Source: Sphingomonas sp. R647 (GTDB lineage: Bacteria; Pseudomonadota; Alphaproteobacteria; Sphingomonadales; Sphingomonadaceae). Taken from it: a DNA stretch of 64,000 nucleotides. Positions within the stretch are counted from its first letter, which is position 1. Each line of letters starts with the position of its first letter. The translations under genes were made by a program, and so were the position numbers. The notes under the pieces were generated by a model that saw nothing but the letters and a program-made list of their open reading frames with translations, was not told the origin of the DNA and searched no databases. Shown in pieces: positions 1 through 8,508 of this stretch. The stretch covers positions 372,001 to 436,000 of the forward strand of contig NZ_JAIQXT010000003.1 in the NCBI RefSeq assembly GCF_020177055.1, read 5' to 3'.

Positions 1-1
1 G

Positions 2-661
2 ATCGACGCCGCGACCGACAAGGCCGCGCCCGGCATCGCGCGCAATATCGAGCGGCTCGGGTTCAAGCTGTCCGACGTGAAGATCATCCTCAACGGGCAT
101 GAGCATCTCGACCATGCCGGCGGGATCGGCGCGCTCCAGCGGATGACCGGCGCGCGCCTGCTCGCCCGCGCCCCCGCGCGCGCTGCGCTGGAAAGCGGCG
201 AAGCGTCGGCGGACGATCCGCAGCTTGGCATGAACCCCAAATTCCCTGGCGCGCGCGTCGACGGCATCGTCGCGGACGGCGAGGTGGTGCGGCTCGGCCC
301 GCTCGCGCTCACCGCCCATGCGACGCCCGGCCATACGCCCGGATCGACCAGCTGGTCGTGGCGCAGTTGCGCGGGCGCGGAGTGCCGGAACATCGTCTAT
401 GCCGACAGCATCAGCGCGCTGTCCAACGACAGCTATCGCTTCTCCGACCACACAGCCTATGTCGCCGCCTTCCGCGCCGGGCTTGACCGGCTGGCGGGGC
501 TGGATTGCGATATCCTGATCACCCCACACCCCGGCGCGAGCGACTTCCACGCGCGCCTCGCCGGAAGCGCGCCGCTGGTCGATGCCAAGGCATGCGCCAA
601 CTATGCCGCCGGAGGACGCGCACGGCTGGATGCACGGCTGGCGAAGGAGAGCGGACGATGA
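2..661 (+). CDS. Subclass B3-like metallo-beta-lactamase (5' truncated by window edge)
   Basis: Zinc-dependent hydrolase of the MBL fold, probably periplasmic. The reading frame is open from base 2, so the N-terminus (signal peptide, first strands) lies outside the window; 219 residues are visible. The zinc 1/zinc 2 motif HEHLDH is at fragment residues 33-38. The next ligand is in GHTPGSTSW (about residue 111), the B3-type signature, and the last in TPHPGAS (about 175). This ligand set (H-x-H-x-D-H, H, H) fits subclass B3 beta-lactamases and their relatives. Some members of the group do not hydrolyse beta-lactams, so resistance is not shown. The stop overlaps the start of the next gene (ATGA), implying translational coupling. 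Confidence 0.85.
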   Translation: MDAATDKAAPGIARNIERLGFKLSDVKIILNGHEHLDHAGGIGALQRMTGARLLARAPARAALESGEASADDPQLGMNPKFPGARVDGIVADGEVVRLGPLALTAHATPGHTPGSTSWSWRSCAGAECRNIVYADSISALSNDSYRFSDHTAYVAAFRAGLDRLAGLDCDILITPHPGASDFHARLAGSAPLVDAKACANYAAGGRARLDARLAKESGR

Positions 662-1377
662 CCGAAGTGGTGAAGCGGGGCGGTGCCGGGCGGTTGTTGA
701 TCTGGATCTTCGCGGGGGTCGGTCTGCTCGCCGCGGTCGCGGTGATTTGGCTGGCGGCGATGCTGATCGGTACGGGGCGGTTCAGTCGCAGCCACGACCC
801 CGCTCCGGTCGCGGTCAAGGGGCAGACGGCCCCCTTTTCGGTGCAGGATGTCCGCGATGTGCGGGGGACCGGGCTGGTCCAACTCGCCATCGGCATTCCG
901 GGGCGGGTTGGCAAAGTCGCCTCATCTTCGGGTCGCTATGATTTCGATCATCGCAACCTGATTCTGCTCGACAAGGCGACAGGTGCGAGCCGCAAGCTGC
1001 TTCCCGACAACAACCGTAGCATTATGGAATTTCGCTTCCTGCCTGCGGTCGCCGCACTCGATGGCGCGCAGCGGCGGGGCGAGGAATATATCGAGGAGGA
1101 CCCAGATGAGGCGGATGGCAAGAGGGTGCCGCCCGCGGCCTATTATGTTCTCGCCGTCGCTCAGGCCGACCTGACCAAGCAGGATGTGCTGGTTGGCAAC
1201 ATTTCCGACGGTCGGCAGGCATTCCTGCTCAAGAACCTCGACGGCATCGATCGCATGTGGATGCTGACTCCCACGCGATTGGCGCTGGTGGTGCGCGAAG
1301 GCATGGCGGTTCACTACAAAGTGATCGACGTGCCCACGCTTAAGCTGGTCCTCGCCCGGCCAGTGGAGATCGGCTGA
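658..1377 (+). CDS. Hypothetical single-pass membrane protein
   Basis: 239 residues, not recognised as a named family. Residues about 12-36 form one strongly hydrophobic helix near the N-terminus, followed by a charged soluble region, so a membrane-anchored protein with a periplasmic domain is likely. The internal acidic stretch EEYIEEDPDEADGKR looks surface exposed. The start was chosen at the ATG overlapping the upstream stop (ATGA); a much longer in-frame extension would run deep into the metallo-hydrolase gene. Its stop overlaps the prmA start by one base, so the three genes look co-transcribed. Function unknown. Confidence 0.75.
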   Translation: MTEVVKRGGAGRLLIWIFAGVGLLAAVAVIWLAAMLIGTGRFSRSHDPAPVAVKGQTAPFSVQDVRDVRGTGLVQLAIGIPGRVGKVASSSGRYDFDHRNLILLDKATGASRKLLPDNNRSIMEFRFLPAVAALDGAQRRGEEYIEEDPDEADGKRVPPAAYYVLAVAQADLTKQDVLVGNISDGRQAFLLKNLDGIDRMWMLTPTRLALVVREGMAVHYKVIDVPTLKLVLARPVEIG

Positions 1378-2354
1378 TGACCAGCTGGAAACTGACCCTG
1401 CCCTGCACGCGTGACGAGGCCGAGGCGATCGATTTCGAGGGTGCGGAGCTGCTCGGCATCGATCCTGCGCCGGTGTTGCTGACCAGCGAGACGATCCCCG
1501 ACGATCCACTTGCGTGGCAGCTGGAGGCCTATTTCGAAGCGAAGCCGGGCAAGGCCGACATCGCCGCAATCCGCACGCTGGCTCCCAGCGCGAAGAAGGC
1601 GAAGGAGGTCATCGAGCAGATCCCGGACGAGGATTGGGTGACGCTGAGTCAGCAGGGGATCGCGCCGGTTCATGCCGGGCGCTTCTATGTCCACACCTCG
1701 ACCAATCGGGGCGAGGTGCCTGAGGGCGCCAAGACCTTCCAGATCGAGGCTAGCCGGGCATTCGGCACCGGCACGCACGAGACTACCGCCGGCTGCCTGC
1801 GCACGCTCGACGCGATGCGCGCGCGGGGCGAGCGGGTCGACAATCTCATCGATATCGGCACCGGCACCGGTCTGCTCGCCTTTGCCGCGATGCATTTGTG
1901 GCCGCGCGCCTATGCCACCGCATCGGACATCGATCCGGTGTCGGTCGAGGTGACGGCGGAGAATGCCGCGATCAACGGCGTGCCGCTCGGCGTGATGCAG
2001 GGCCAGCTCGCGCTCGCCGCTGCGGCGGGGCTGGAGCATCCGCTGCTCACCGGCCGCGCGCCCTATGACCTCGTCATCGCCAATGTGCTGGCCGGCCCGC
2101 TGATCGAACTCGCGCCGAGCATCAGCGCGGTGCTGGCGGAGGGCGGGACGCTGATCCTGGCGGGCTTGCTGGAGACGCAGGCGGAGCGGGTCGCGGGGGC
2201 ATATCGCCGCCACGGACTTCGGCTGGCGGGCAAGACCCCGATGGGCGACTGGCCGACGCTGCGGCTGCGCAAGCGGACACGCTATGGCTGGGACCGCACG
2301 ACGCGGCCCGGACCGGACGGGCAGGGGCTGGCGCCGGGGTTCGGGAGCTGGTGA
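1377..2354 (+). CDS. prmA: Ribosomal protein L11 methyltransferase
   Basis: SAM-dependent enzyme that trimethylates ribosomal protein L11 in the cytoplasm. At 325 residues it is slightly longer than typical PrmA because of a Gly/Pro/Arg-rich C-terminal tail. The family motif AFGTGTHETT is at residues 128-137, and the SAM-binding glycine loop DIGTGTG at 159-165. ANVLAGPL matches the conserved N-x-L-x-x-P-L substrate/cofactor motif. The first 120 residues correspond to the L11-binding domain. The start overlaps the preceding stop by one base (TGATG). Only 3 bases separate it from the convergent gene on the other strand. Confidence 0.95.
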   Translation: MTSWKLTLPCTRDEAEAIDFEGAELLGIDPAPVLLTSETIPDDPLAWQLEAYFEAKPGKADIAAIRTLAPSAKKAKEVIEQIPDEDWVTLSQQGIAPVHAGRFYVHTSTNRGEVPEGAKTFQIEASRAFGTGTHETTAGCLRTLDAMRARGERVDNLIDIGTGTGLLAFAAMHLWPRAYATASDIDPVSVEVTAENAAINGVPLGVMQGQLALAAAAGLEHPLLTGRAPYDLVIANVLAGPLIELAPSISAVLAEGGTLILAGLLETQAERVAGAYRRHGLRLAGKTPMGDWPTLRLRKRTRYGWDRTTRPGPDGQGLAPGFGSW

Positions 2355-2357
2355 CGG

Positions 2358-2906
2358 TCAGGGCTTGCTGAGCGTTGGCTCGCCATAGGTCATGAACATC
2401 AGCGTGCTGCCGGTCGGCGCGCGATAGGCCCCTTGTGCGCCGCCGAGGTGCATGGCGAGGCCGGTGAGCTCCCACCCATCCTCCTCGCTCGCCTCGATCA
2501 TTCGGGTCGTGAGGGCTTCCAGGCCCTGGGCTTCGCCAAAATCGCGAACACGCTGCGCCGCGCCGCGCACCGCTTCGGGCACGGAGGGATGATCCCAACC
2601 CCATAGAAACGTACCGTCAGCAGTGTTCAGCGTGCCGACGACTTGGACCGGCGCGGTGAGCGCCCAGCCCTTTTGATTGGTGAAGATGATCGTGCCCGCT
2701 TCGAGGTTGACATCCCAACGCGCCGCATCGGCCCCCCATGTTGCGACATGGGCGCTGGTCTTCATCTCCAGCTCGGCGCGGGCGCGTTCGAAAACGGCAT
2801 CGATTTCGGTGTCGCTCAGACCTGCGGCATAAACGGGAAGTTCGGTATCGCGCGTACCCTTCGCAGCGGCGCCATTGCCGAACAATTTCGTGAACAGTCC
2901 TGCCAT
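2358..2906 (-). CDS. DUF6882-like conserved protein
   Basis: 182-residue soluble protein without signal peptide. The pattern of a Trp-rich core (a TFLWGWDHPSVPE segment near residue 100 preceded by a QVVGTLN strand) resembles the DUF6882 family, whose function is unknown. The N-terminus MAGLFTKLFGNG is amphipathic. A G-rich Shine-Dalgarno-like stretch (gggtgggga) directly precedes the ATG. The gene is convergent with prmA and lies 31 bases downstream of the phenylalanine hydroxylase gene on the same strand. Family assignment is from pattern memory only. Confidence 0.7.
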   Translation of the reverse strand: MAGLFTKLFGNGAAAKGTRDTELPVYAAGLSDTEIDAVFERARAELEMKTSAHVATWGADAARWDVNLEAGTIIFTNQKGWALTAPVQVVGTLNTADGTFLWGWDHPSVPEAVRGAAQRVRDFGEAQGLEALTTRMIEASEEDGWELTGLAMHLGGAQGAYRAPTGSTLMFMTYGEPTLSKP

Positions 2907-2937
2907 TCCCCACCCCCGTCACAATGTCCCGGTCGAT

Positions 2938-3807
2938 TTAGCCGTCGCGACCCCGCGCATAGTCCTGCGTCCCCCGCGTGATTACCCGGTCGTCCGGCTC
3001 GATCGCGGCGATGGCGATATCCGGCTGGGCCAGAATCTCGTCATAGAGCGGGGCGAAATCGGTCTCGATCGTCACGCGGAGCAGTTCGTCGAAGCTCGGG
3101 ATGACGAAATAATTCTGCTGGAAATCGTCGATGCGGTAATTGGTCCGCATTACGCGCTTGAGGTCGAAGCCGATCCGGTTCGGGCTATCGCTGTCGAGCG
3201 CGAAGCGGCTTTCGCCATAGCTGGACACGATCCCCGCGCCATAGATGCGCAGATCGTCATCCTCCTGGATCAGCCCGAATTCGACGGTGTACCAGTAGAG
3301 GCGCGAGAGCTGCTTGAGTGCGCCATGCTCCAGCGCGCGCAGGCCGCCGCGGCCATAGGCCTCCATATAATCGGCGAAGACCGGGTCAGCGAGCAGCGGG
3401 ACGTGGCCGAACACATCGTGGAAGACGTCCGGCTCCTGCAGATAATCAAGCTGGTCGGCGCGACGGATGAAATTGCCCGCGACGAAGCGGCGATTGGCCA
3501 TGTGATCGAAGAACACGTCATCGGGGACAAGGCCGGGGACGGCGACGACCTGCCAGCCGGTCGCCTTCATCAGCCGCTCGGACAGATCCTCGAAATTGGG
3601 AATGCCGCTTTCGGACAGCTTGAGCAGGTCGAGCCCGCGCAGAAACGCTTTCGACGCGCGACCGGGCAGCAGCTTGATCTGCCGTTCGTACAGCGTGTCC
3701 CACACGGCATGGTCTTCAGCCGTGAAGGCGTCCCAATTTTGCGGGATGGTCCAATCGGTGCCCGCGCCTTCCGGCGGGCGTTCAAGAACGTGGCTTTCAC
3801 TCATCAT
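2938..3807 (-). CDS. phhA: Phenylalanine 4-monooxygenase
   Basis: Non-haem iron, tetrahydropterin-dependent enzyme converting phenylalanine to tyrosine. About 289 residues from the chosen start, the size of bacterial single-domain PhhA. The iron ligands are visible: HDVFGH gives H130 and H135, and YWYTVEFG gives E176. The start was placed at the ATGATG just after the divergent promoter region (alternative start 3 bases downstream). The 36-residue upstream extension is low-complexity and overlaps the neighbour's 5' region. No pterin carbinolamine dehydratase (phhB) or Lrp-type regulator gene is next to it. Confidence 0.95.
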   Translation of the reverse strand: MMSESHVLERPPEGAGTDWTIPQNWDAFTAEDHAVWDTLYERQIKLLPGRASKAFLRGLDLLKLSESGIPNFEDLSERLMKATGWQVVAVPGLVPDDVFFDHMANRRFVAGNFIRRADQLDYLQEPDVFHDVFGHVPLLADPVFADYMEAYGRGGLRALEHGALKQLSRLYWYTVEFGLIQEDDDLRIYGAGIVSSYGESRFALDSDSPNRIGFDLKRVMRTNYRIDDFQQNYFVIPSFDELLRVTIETDFAPLYDEILAQPDIAIAAIEPDDRVITRGTQDYARGRDG

Positions 3808-3884
3808 GTCCGCAGCATAGCATGACGACGCGACACGCGGAACCGAGGGGTTTGCCGGAGATTGTGTCGGCGAGGAGTGATGCG

Positions 3885-4607
3885 ATGCCCGTGAATCTCG
3901 ACGCCAAGGCGCCACCCGCCTCCGCGCTGCTCGCCGAATGGCCGCGCGCTGCGCTGTCGGTAGGGGCGCTGCCCTTTGCGTGGAAGGAACTGCTGGCCGA
4001 ACCGCGCGGTGACGGGCGGCCGGTGATGACGTTGCCGGGACTGGTCAACAGCGACATGAGCAACATCGTCATGCGCCGCTACCTCGATGCGCTCGGCTAT
4101 CGCGCCTATCCGTGGGCGTTGGGGCGTAACTTCGGCGCGCGCGCGATCGGGGCGGAGGGCGAGCGCCTGTTCGAGCGGATCGCGCAGGTCCATGAGGAAA
4201 CCGGGGAAACGGTGACCCTGGTCGGCGTCTCGCTGGGCGGGATCATGGCGCGGATCGCGGCGCATCGCCATCCAGAGCTGGTGCGTGAGGTGATTACGGT
4301 CAGCTCGCCCTTCGCCGGCCTGCCCACCGCGACCAATGTCTGGCGGGTGTTCGAGCTGGTCAGCGGCCAGCGCGCCGACGATCCGGCGGTGCGCGCGATG
4401 CTGGAGGAGGCGTCATCGCCCTTGCCGGTCCCGGCGACCGCGATCTGGAGCGCGAGCGACGGGCTGGTCAATGGCGCGATCTGTCACGAGCCGGACTGCG
4501 AAACGGCTCGATCGATCGAAGTCGATTCGAGCCATTTGTGGGTGCAGATGAAGCCGCAGGTGCTGCGCGCGATTGCGCAGACGTTGGGGCGGGGGGCAGC
4601 AGCCTAG
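3885..4607 (+). CDS. Alpha/beta hydrolase
   Basis: 240-residue cytoplasmic alpha/beta-hydrolase-fold protein. The nucleophile elbow GVSLGG places the catalytic serine at residue 116. A likely acid lies in SASDGLV near residue 190, and a likely histidine in DSSHLW near 215. The opening TLPGLVNSDMSN resembles lipase/PGAP1-like hydrolases that act on esters. The start was selected at 3885 because a GAGGAG Shine-Dalgarno sits 8-13 bases upstream; an in-frame ATG at 3822 lacks one. Divergent from phhA. Substrate unknown. Confidence 0.85.
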   Translation: MPVNLDAKAPPASALLAEWPRAALSVGALPFAWKELLAEPRGDGRPVMTLPGLVNSDMSNIVMRRYLDALGYRAYPWALGRNFGARAIGAEGERLFERIAQVHEETGETVTLVGVSLGGIMARIAAHRHPELVREVITVSSPFAGLPTATNVWRVFELVSGQRADDPAVRAMLEEASSPLPVPATAIWSASDGLVNGAICHEPDCETARSIEVDSSHLWVQMKPQVLRAIAQTLGRGAAA

Positions 4608-4633
4608 CGGCGGCTGTGCACCAACCTCCGTTT

Positions 4634-4654
4634 GTGCTGAGCTTGTCGAAGCAC
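4634..4654. repeat. Dispersed repeat with inverted ends (gtgct...agcac)
   Basis: A 21-base unit, gtgct-gagcttgtcga-agcac, with inverted ends. The core cttgtcgaag recurs inverted as cttcgacaa at 4691-4699. Such cttcgacaagctcagcac units are frequently seen as dispersed intergenic repeats in proteobacterial genomes. Lies 27 bases beyond the hydrolase gene. Confidence 0.6.
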
Positions 4655-4707
4655 CAGACCCGCACTCTCAACCAAGCGCGGTATTTCGCCCTTCGACAAT
4701 GATGAGG

Positions 4708-4767
4708 TGAAACGTCCCCCGGACGTTTCAGCCAAAGCTGGGAGCTTTGGCGACCTGATCATCAGGG
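4708..4767. repeat. Three consecutive hairpins in a convergent intergenic region
   Basis: Hairpin 1 has arms 4708-4717 and 4721-4730 (10-bp perfect stem tgaaacgtcc, loop ccc). Hairpin 2 has arms 4731-4739 and 4743-4751 (9-bp perfect stem gccaaagct, loop ggg). Hairpin 3 is cctga-tca-tcagg at 4755-4767. They lie between the ends of the hydrolase (+) and the lipoprotein gene (-). A transcript-end or repeat-element role is inferred; there is no classical U-tract. Confidence 0.65.
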
Positions 4768-4787
4768 CAAACGGATGCGGGGGCTCA

Positions 4788-5054
4788 TCAATCGCACTCG
4801 TCCGGATCCTTGCGGCACTTCTCGTCCTGCTTCTTGCGCTCGCGGCCTTCCTTGGCCTCTTTCTCGCGCATCTTGCGGCCGTAATTGCGGTCGGATTCGT
4901 CCTGGCTGGTGGTCGCCCAGTCGGCGGCCTTGCCCACGACCTTCACCGGCGCGGTGACAACGTCAAACGCGGTCTTGGCGACGCAGCCGCCCGACAGCAG
5001 CGGCAGAACCGCGACAGCAACAATCAGGTTCTTGCGCATCGCGCGGTCCCTCAT
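4788..5054 (-). CDS. Small lipoprotein
   Basis: 88 residues, or 83 from the second in-frame ATG at 5039. The N-terminus RKNLIVAVAVLPLLSGGC is a lipoprotein signal peptide with lipobox LSGGC, so the mature protein would be a lipid-anchored envelope protein. The middle (TAFDVVTAPVKVVGKAADW) is amphipathic. The C-terminal half is very charged (Lys/Glu/Arg/Asp) and contains a further Cys. The 5054 ATG overlaps the stop of the upstream phosphodiesterase gene (ATGA), so the two are probably one operon. Function unknown. Confidence 0.75.
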   Translation of the reverse strand: MRDRAMRKNLIVAVAVLPLLSGGCVAKTAFDVVTAPVKVVGKAADWATTSQDESDRNYGRKMREKEAKEGRERKKQDEKCRKDPDECD

Positions 5055-6115
5055 TCAGCCGGACGGCGGGAGTGCCGGTCGCGTGCCTCGACCCCGGCAT
5101 AAGGGTAATCGGTGAATAAACCATCCACACCGGCATCGAGGAATCGCGCAATTTCGGCGGCCATGTCGCCATGCCCCGCGGGGTTGATCCCCTTGCGCAG
5201 GCGCGACGGCAGGAAGTAATTTTCGGCGCGGAAGGTCCAGGGGTGGACCTTCAGCCCGACGCCATGTGCGTCGGCGACCAGCGAGGAGACGGTGCCGTCG
5301 CCCGTGACCACCATGTCCTTGTGCGGCCCGATCCCGGCGGCATAGGCGGCGATCGCCTTCAGCCCGTCGGCCGTCGCCATCGCTGCGTAGCTTGGATGCG
5401 TCTTGTCCGCCGGCCCGCCTTCCGCCGCCATCAGCTGGATCAGCTTGACCGGGGTCAGCTGCTTTAGCGCCTTGAGATTATTCACCTCGAACGACTGGAT
5501 GAACATCGGCGCATCGGCGCGGTCCCAGCCTGCGGCTTTCAGCTCCGCGACCAGCAGCGCTTCCATCGGCAAGCCGATCGACGCGAAATAGCTGGGGTGC
5601 TTGGTCTCTGGATAGATGCCGATCGTCCGCCCGGTCTTCGCGCTCGCATCCTTGGCCAGCGCGATGATCTCGCGTAGCGTCGGCACCTCGAACTGGCCGT
5701 CATATTTGGTGTTGCCCCGGCGCAGCAGCGGCAGCCGCTCCTTCGCGCGCAGCGTCTTCAATTCGGCCAGCGTGAAATCCTCGGTGAACCAGCCGGTATG
5801 GCTCATCCCGTCGATCAGTTTGGTCCGCTTGCGCTCGGCAAATTCCTTGCGGCTCGACACATCGGTGGTGCCGGTGATGTCATTCTCGTGCCGCGCGACC
5901 AGCTGGCCGTCTTTCGTCACCACCAGATCGGGCTCGATAAAGTCCGCACCCTGCTCGATCGCGAGGGTGTATGCGGCGAGCGTATGTTCGGGCCGTTCTC
6001 CGCTGGCGCCGCGATGCGCGATGATAATGGGCTTGGACGAGATGGCGGCCTCCTTGGCGAGCGCGGGCGTTGCAATCATGGCCAGCACCAGTGCCGCTCG
6101 CAACATCCCTGTCAT
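5051..6115 (-). CDS. glpQ: Glycerophosphodiester phosphodiesterase (GlpQ type)
   Basis: Periplasmic enzyme splitting deacylated phospholipid glycerophosphodiesters into sn-glycerol 3-phosphate and an alcohol. 354 residues. A signal peptide spans about 1-20 (MTGMLRAALVLAMIATPALA). The catalytic/metal motif AHRGASGERPEHT begins at residue 33 (H34, R35, E43), followed by EPDLVVTKDGQLVARHE with the second metal acidic residues and catalytic His. Length and N-terminal signal fit the periplasmic GlpQ rather than the shorter cytosolic UgpQ. Translationally coupled to the downstream lipoprotein gene. Confidence 0.93.
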   Translation of the reverse strand: MTGMLRAALVLAMIATPALAKEAAISSKPIIIAHRGASGERPEHTLAAYTLAIEQGADFIEPDLVVTKDGQLVARHENDITGTTDVSSRKEFAERKRTKLIDGMSHTGWFTEDFTLAELKTLRAKERLPLLRRGNTKYDGQFEVPTLREIIALAKDASAKTGRTIGIYPETKHPSYFASIGLPMEALLVAELKAAGWDRADAPMFIQSFEVNNLKALKQLTPVKLIQLMAAEGGPADKTHPSYAAMATADGLKAIAAYAAGIGPHKDMVVTGDGTVSSLVADAHGVGLKVHPWTFRAENYFLPSRLRKGINPAGHGDMAAEIARFLDAGVDGLFTDYPYAGVEARDRHSRRPAE

Positions 6116-6177
6116 CGCCCTATCTCCACCAGTTCATTCCGGCGGCTAGGTGATTCGGATGACAATATGGAGGCACG

Positions 6178-7089
6178 ATGGCCGATAACGACAGCGTGAT
6201 CGCCGCAGCGCGCGGATGGGCGGGCGCACGGATGGCGCTGGCGACCGTCGTCTCGACCTGGGGTTCGGCCCCGCGCCCGCGCGGCAGCCACCTGCTTGTC
6301 CATGAAGACGGGCGGTTCGAGGGATCGGTGTCGGGCGGGTGCGTCGAGGCCGACATCATGGCCGTCGCGGCGGAGGTGATCGCCGGCGCGCCGTTCGCAC
6401 TGCGCCGCTATGGTGTTGCCGACGCTGCGGCGTGGGAGGTCGGCCTGCCATGCGGCGGCGAGATCGAGGTGATGGTCCAGCCGGTCGTGCCCGACGGCTT
6501 TGACCCGGTGCTGTTCGATGCGATTGCAGAGGCGCGGGAGGCGGGCAGGGGCCTCGCGGTCGCCACTGACATGGCTACCGGGCGCAGCAGCCTCGACCCG
6601 CTGCCCGACGCCTTCATCAACCGCTATGAACCGCCGCGCCGGTTGCTGATCGTCGGCGCGGTACAGATCGCGCAGGTGCTCGCCGGGCTCGCGCGCGAAC
6701 TTGGCATCGCGACCGTGGTGATCGACCCGCGCGGGCGGTTTCTGACGTCTGAGCGCTTCCCCGGAGTCACGCTGGACGATCGCTGGCCCGATGAGGCGGT
6801 CGCGGCGCTGCGCCCGGACGGCGCGACGGCGGTGGTGACGCTGAGCCATGATCCCAAGATCGATGATCCCGCGCTGATTGCGGCGCTGAAGGGCCGGGCG
6901 GGCTACGTCGCCGCGCTCGGGTCGCGTAAAAGCCATGCGGCGCGACGCGCGCGGCTGGCCGAGGCGGGGCTGACCTCCGAGCAGATCGACCGGGTCGAGG
7001 GACCGGCGGGGATCGACATCGGCGCGGTTGGCCCGGCGGAGATTGCGCTGTCGATCGCGGCTGGCATGGTTCGGGCGCTGCACGCATGA
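6178..7089 (+). CDS. XdhC/CoxI family protein
   Basis: 303 residues. XdhC-type proteins bind molybdenum cofactor and help sulfurate and insert it into xanthine dehydrogenase/CO dehydrogenase-like enzymes. The XdhC/CoxI N-terminal domain is marked by GSAPRPRGS and the SVSGGCVEADI loop (C55). A Rossmann-like C-terminal domain begins at LLIVGAVQIAQVL (about residue 157). Overlaps the next gene by 4 bases. The usual molybdoenzyme subunit genes are not in the window, so its client enzyme must be encoded elsewhere. Confidence 0.88.
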   Translation: MADNDSVIAAARGWAGARMALATVVSTWGSAPRPRGSHLLVHEDGRFEGSVSGGCVEADIMAVAAEVIAGAPFALRRYGVADAAAWEVGLPCGGEIEVMVQPVVPDGFDPVLFDAIAEAREAGRGLAVATDMATGRSSLDPLPDAFINRYEPPRRLLIVGAVQIAQVLAGLARELGIATVVIDPRGRFLTSERFPGVTLDDRWPDEAVAALRPDGATAVVTLSHDPKIDDPALIAALKGRAGYVAALGSRKSHAARRARLAEAGLTSEQIDRVEGPAGIDIGAVGPAEIALSIAAGMVRALHA

Positions 7090-7658
7090 TTGCGCCCGAA
7101 CGTACCGCTTTGATCCTGCTCGCTGCGGGGCGTTCGCTCCGCTTTGGCGACGTGGACAAGCTGACAGTGCCGTATCTCGGCCGCCCGCTCGGCCTGCATG
7201 TCGTAGTGGCGCTGGAGGCGATCCCGTTCTGCTCGCGGATCGGTGTGGTCGCGGGTACGGCGCTCGATCTCGCGAGTTGCGGTTACAGCGTCGTCACCAA
7301 TGACGACCCCGCCGCTGGGCTCGGGCGCTCGCTCCGCCTTGGCGTGGAGGCGGCGGCGCAGCATGATCCCGATGCGGTGGTGATCGCGCTCGCCGACATG
7401 CCCCGCGTCACCGCGACGCAAGTCTATCGCCTGCTGGACGATGCGCGCGGCGACGAGGCGATCGTCGCGTCCAGCGATGGCGTGATCCCGCGCCCGCCGG
7501 TGCTGTTCGGCCGTGCGCATTTCCCGGCCTTGCTCGCTGCGCGCGGCGATGTCGGTGCGCGTGATCTGGTGCGGCGCGGGCATCATATCGTCGCGCCTCC
7601 CGCCGAGCTGATCGACATCGATACGCCGGAGGATCTGGCAAAGCTGGCGCATGGCTGA
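7086..7658 (+). CDS. MobA/MocA-like molybdenum cofactor nucleotidyltransferase
   Basis: 190-residue NTP-transferase. The nucleotide-binding N-terminus LLAAGRSLRFGDVDKL is the typical A-G-x-S-x-R-[FM]-G-x-x-K loop, and ALADMPRV carries the Mg-binding Asp. Adjacent to XdhC with an ATGA overlap. Genes in this setting usually encode MocA, which transfers CMP to molybdopterin to make the cytosine dinucleotide form used by xanthine-oxidase-family enzymes. The choice of CTP versus GTP is inferred from the neighbour. Its end overlaps the EamA gene by 8 bases. Confidence 0.82.
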   Translation: MIAPERTALILLAAGRSLRFGDVDKLTVPYLGRPLGLHVVVALEAIPFCSRIGVVAGTALDLASCGYSVVTNDDPAAGLGRSLRLGVEAAAQHDPDAVVIALADMPRVTATQVYRLLDDARGDEAIVASSDGVIPRPPVLFGRAHFPALLAARGDVGARDLVRRGHHIVAPPAELIDIDTPEDLAKLAHG

Positions 7659-8508
7659 TCAGACGCTGGCGATCGCGCTGGGCCTGATCTCCGCGTTCAC
7701 GCTGGCGCTCGCCAATATGGCGGTGAAGCGGGGGGAGGACATTCTGGTCGGGCGCGCGGTGCTGTCGTCGAGCGCCGCAATCGTGATCGCGCCGTTCGCG
7801 CTGATCGTGCCACTGCCCGACGCCGCGACCTGGACCGCGCTGGCCTGGGCCGTCCCGGCGCACTTCGCCTATCAGATCTGCCTCGTCCGGGCGATGCAGC
7901 GCGGCGACCTCAGCCTCGTCTTCCCGATCATGCGCGGCGCCGCGCCGTTGTTGACCGCCGGGTTCGCGGTGCTGGTGCTGCGCGAGCATCTGCCGCTGAT
8001 CGGCTGGGTCGGGCTGATGCTGGCGACCGGCGCGGTGATCGTCTTCGCACTGCCCGCGCGCGGTGTGTCGCTCGCCGCGCATCCCGACAAGGTCGCACTC
8101 GGCTGGGCCTTTGCGACGGCAATCGGGGTCGCACTATACAACATGGCCGACGCGCGCGGGGTGCGCGTCGCGCCCAGCCCGTTCACCTACATCGTGTGGC
8201 TGTTCATGCTCGATTGCGTGTGCATCACCACCACCGCCCTGCTGCTGCGCCGCCGCGCGCTGGCGCAGGCGGTGCAGGCGACGTGGAAGCACGGTGTCGC
8301 GGCGGGGGCGCTGTCGAGCGTCTCGTTCGGCTCCGCGCTCTACGCCTTCTCGCTGATGGAGGTCGCAAAGGTCTCGGCGCTGCGCGAGACGGCGGTGGTA
8401 TGGGCCGCGCTGATGGGTGCGTGGATGCTGGGCGAAGGGTTCGGCGCTCGGCGGATCGTTGCGGCGGTGGTGCTGGCGGGCGGGCTGGTCCTGCTCCAGT
8501 TCAGCTAG
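7651..8508 (+). CDS. EamA/DMT family transporter
   Basis: 285-residue inner-membrane protein with about ten hydrophobic helices arranged as two EamA repeats (about residues 1-135 and 145-285). This is the architecture of drug/metabolite transporters that export amino acids or small metabolites. Conserved features include the first-repeat end LREHLPLIGWVGLMLATGAV and the matching second-repeat WMLGEGFGARRIVAAVVLAGG. Last gene of the XdhC-MocA-EamA run. Substrate unknown. Confidence 0.85.
   Translation: MADQTLAIALGLISAFTLALANMAVKRGEDILVGRAVLSSSAAIVIAPFALIVPLPDAATWTALAWAVPAHFAYQICLVRAMQRGDLSLVFPIMRGAAPLLTAGFAVLVLREHLPLIGWVGLMLATGAVIVFALPARGVSLAAHPDKVALGWAFATAIGVALYNMADARGVRVAPSPFTYIVWLFMLDCVCITTTALLLRRRALAQAVQATWKHGVAAGALSSVSFGSALYAFSLMEVAKVSALRETAVVWAALMGAWMLGEGFGARRIVAAVVLAGGLVLLQFS

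Noticed and set aside
2..661. Calling the first gene a functional beta-lactamase resistance determinant
   Set aside because: The zinc ligands fit subclass B3, but the N-terminus is missing and several relatives have other or no beta-lactamase activity.
3822..3884. An upstream start for the alpha/beta hydrolase at 3822
   Set aside because: No ribosome site and an unusual extension; the start at 3885 has GAGGAG at the right distance.
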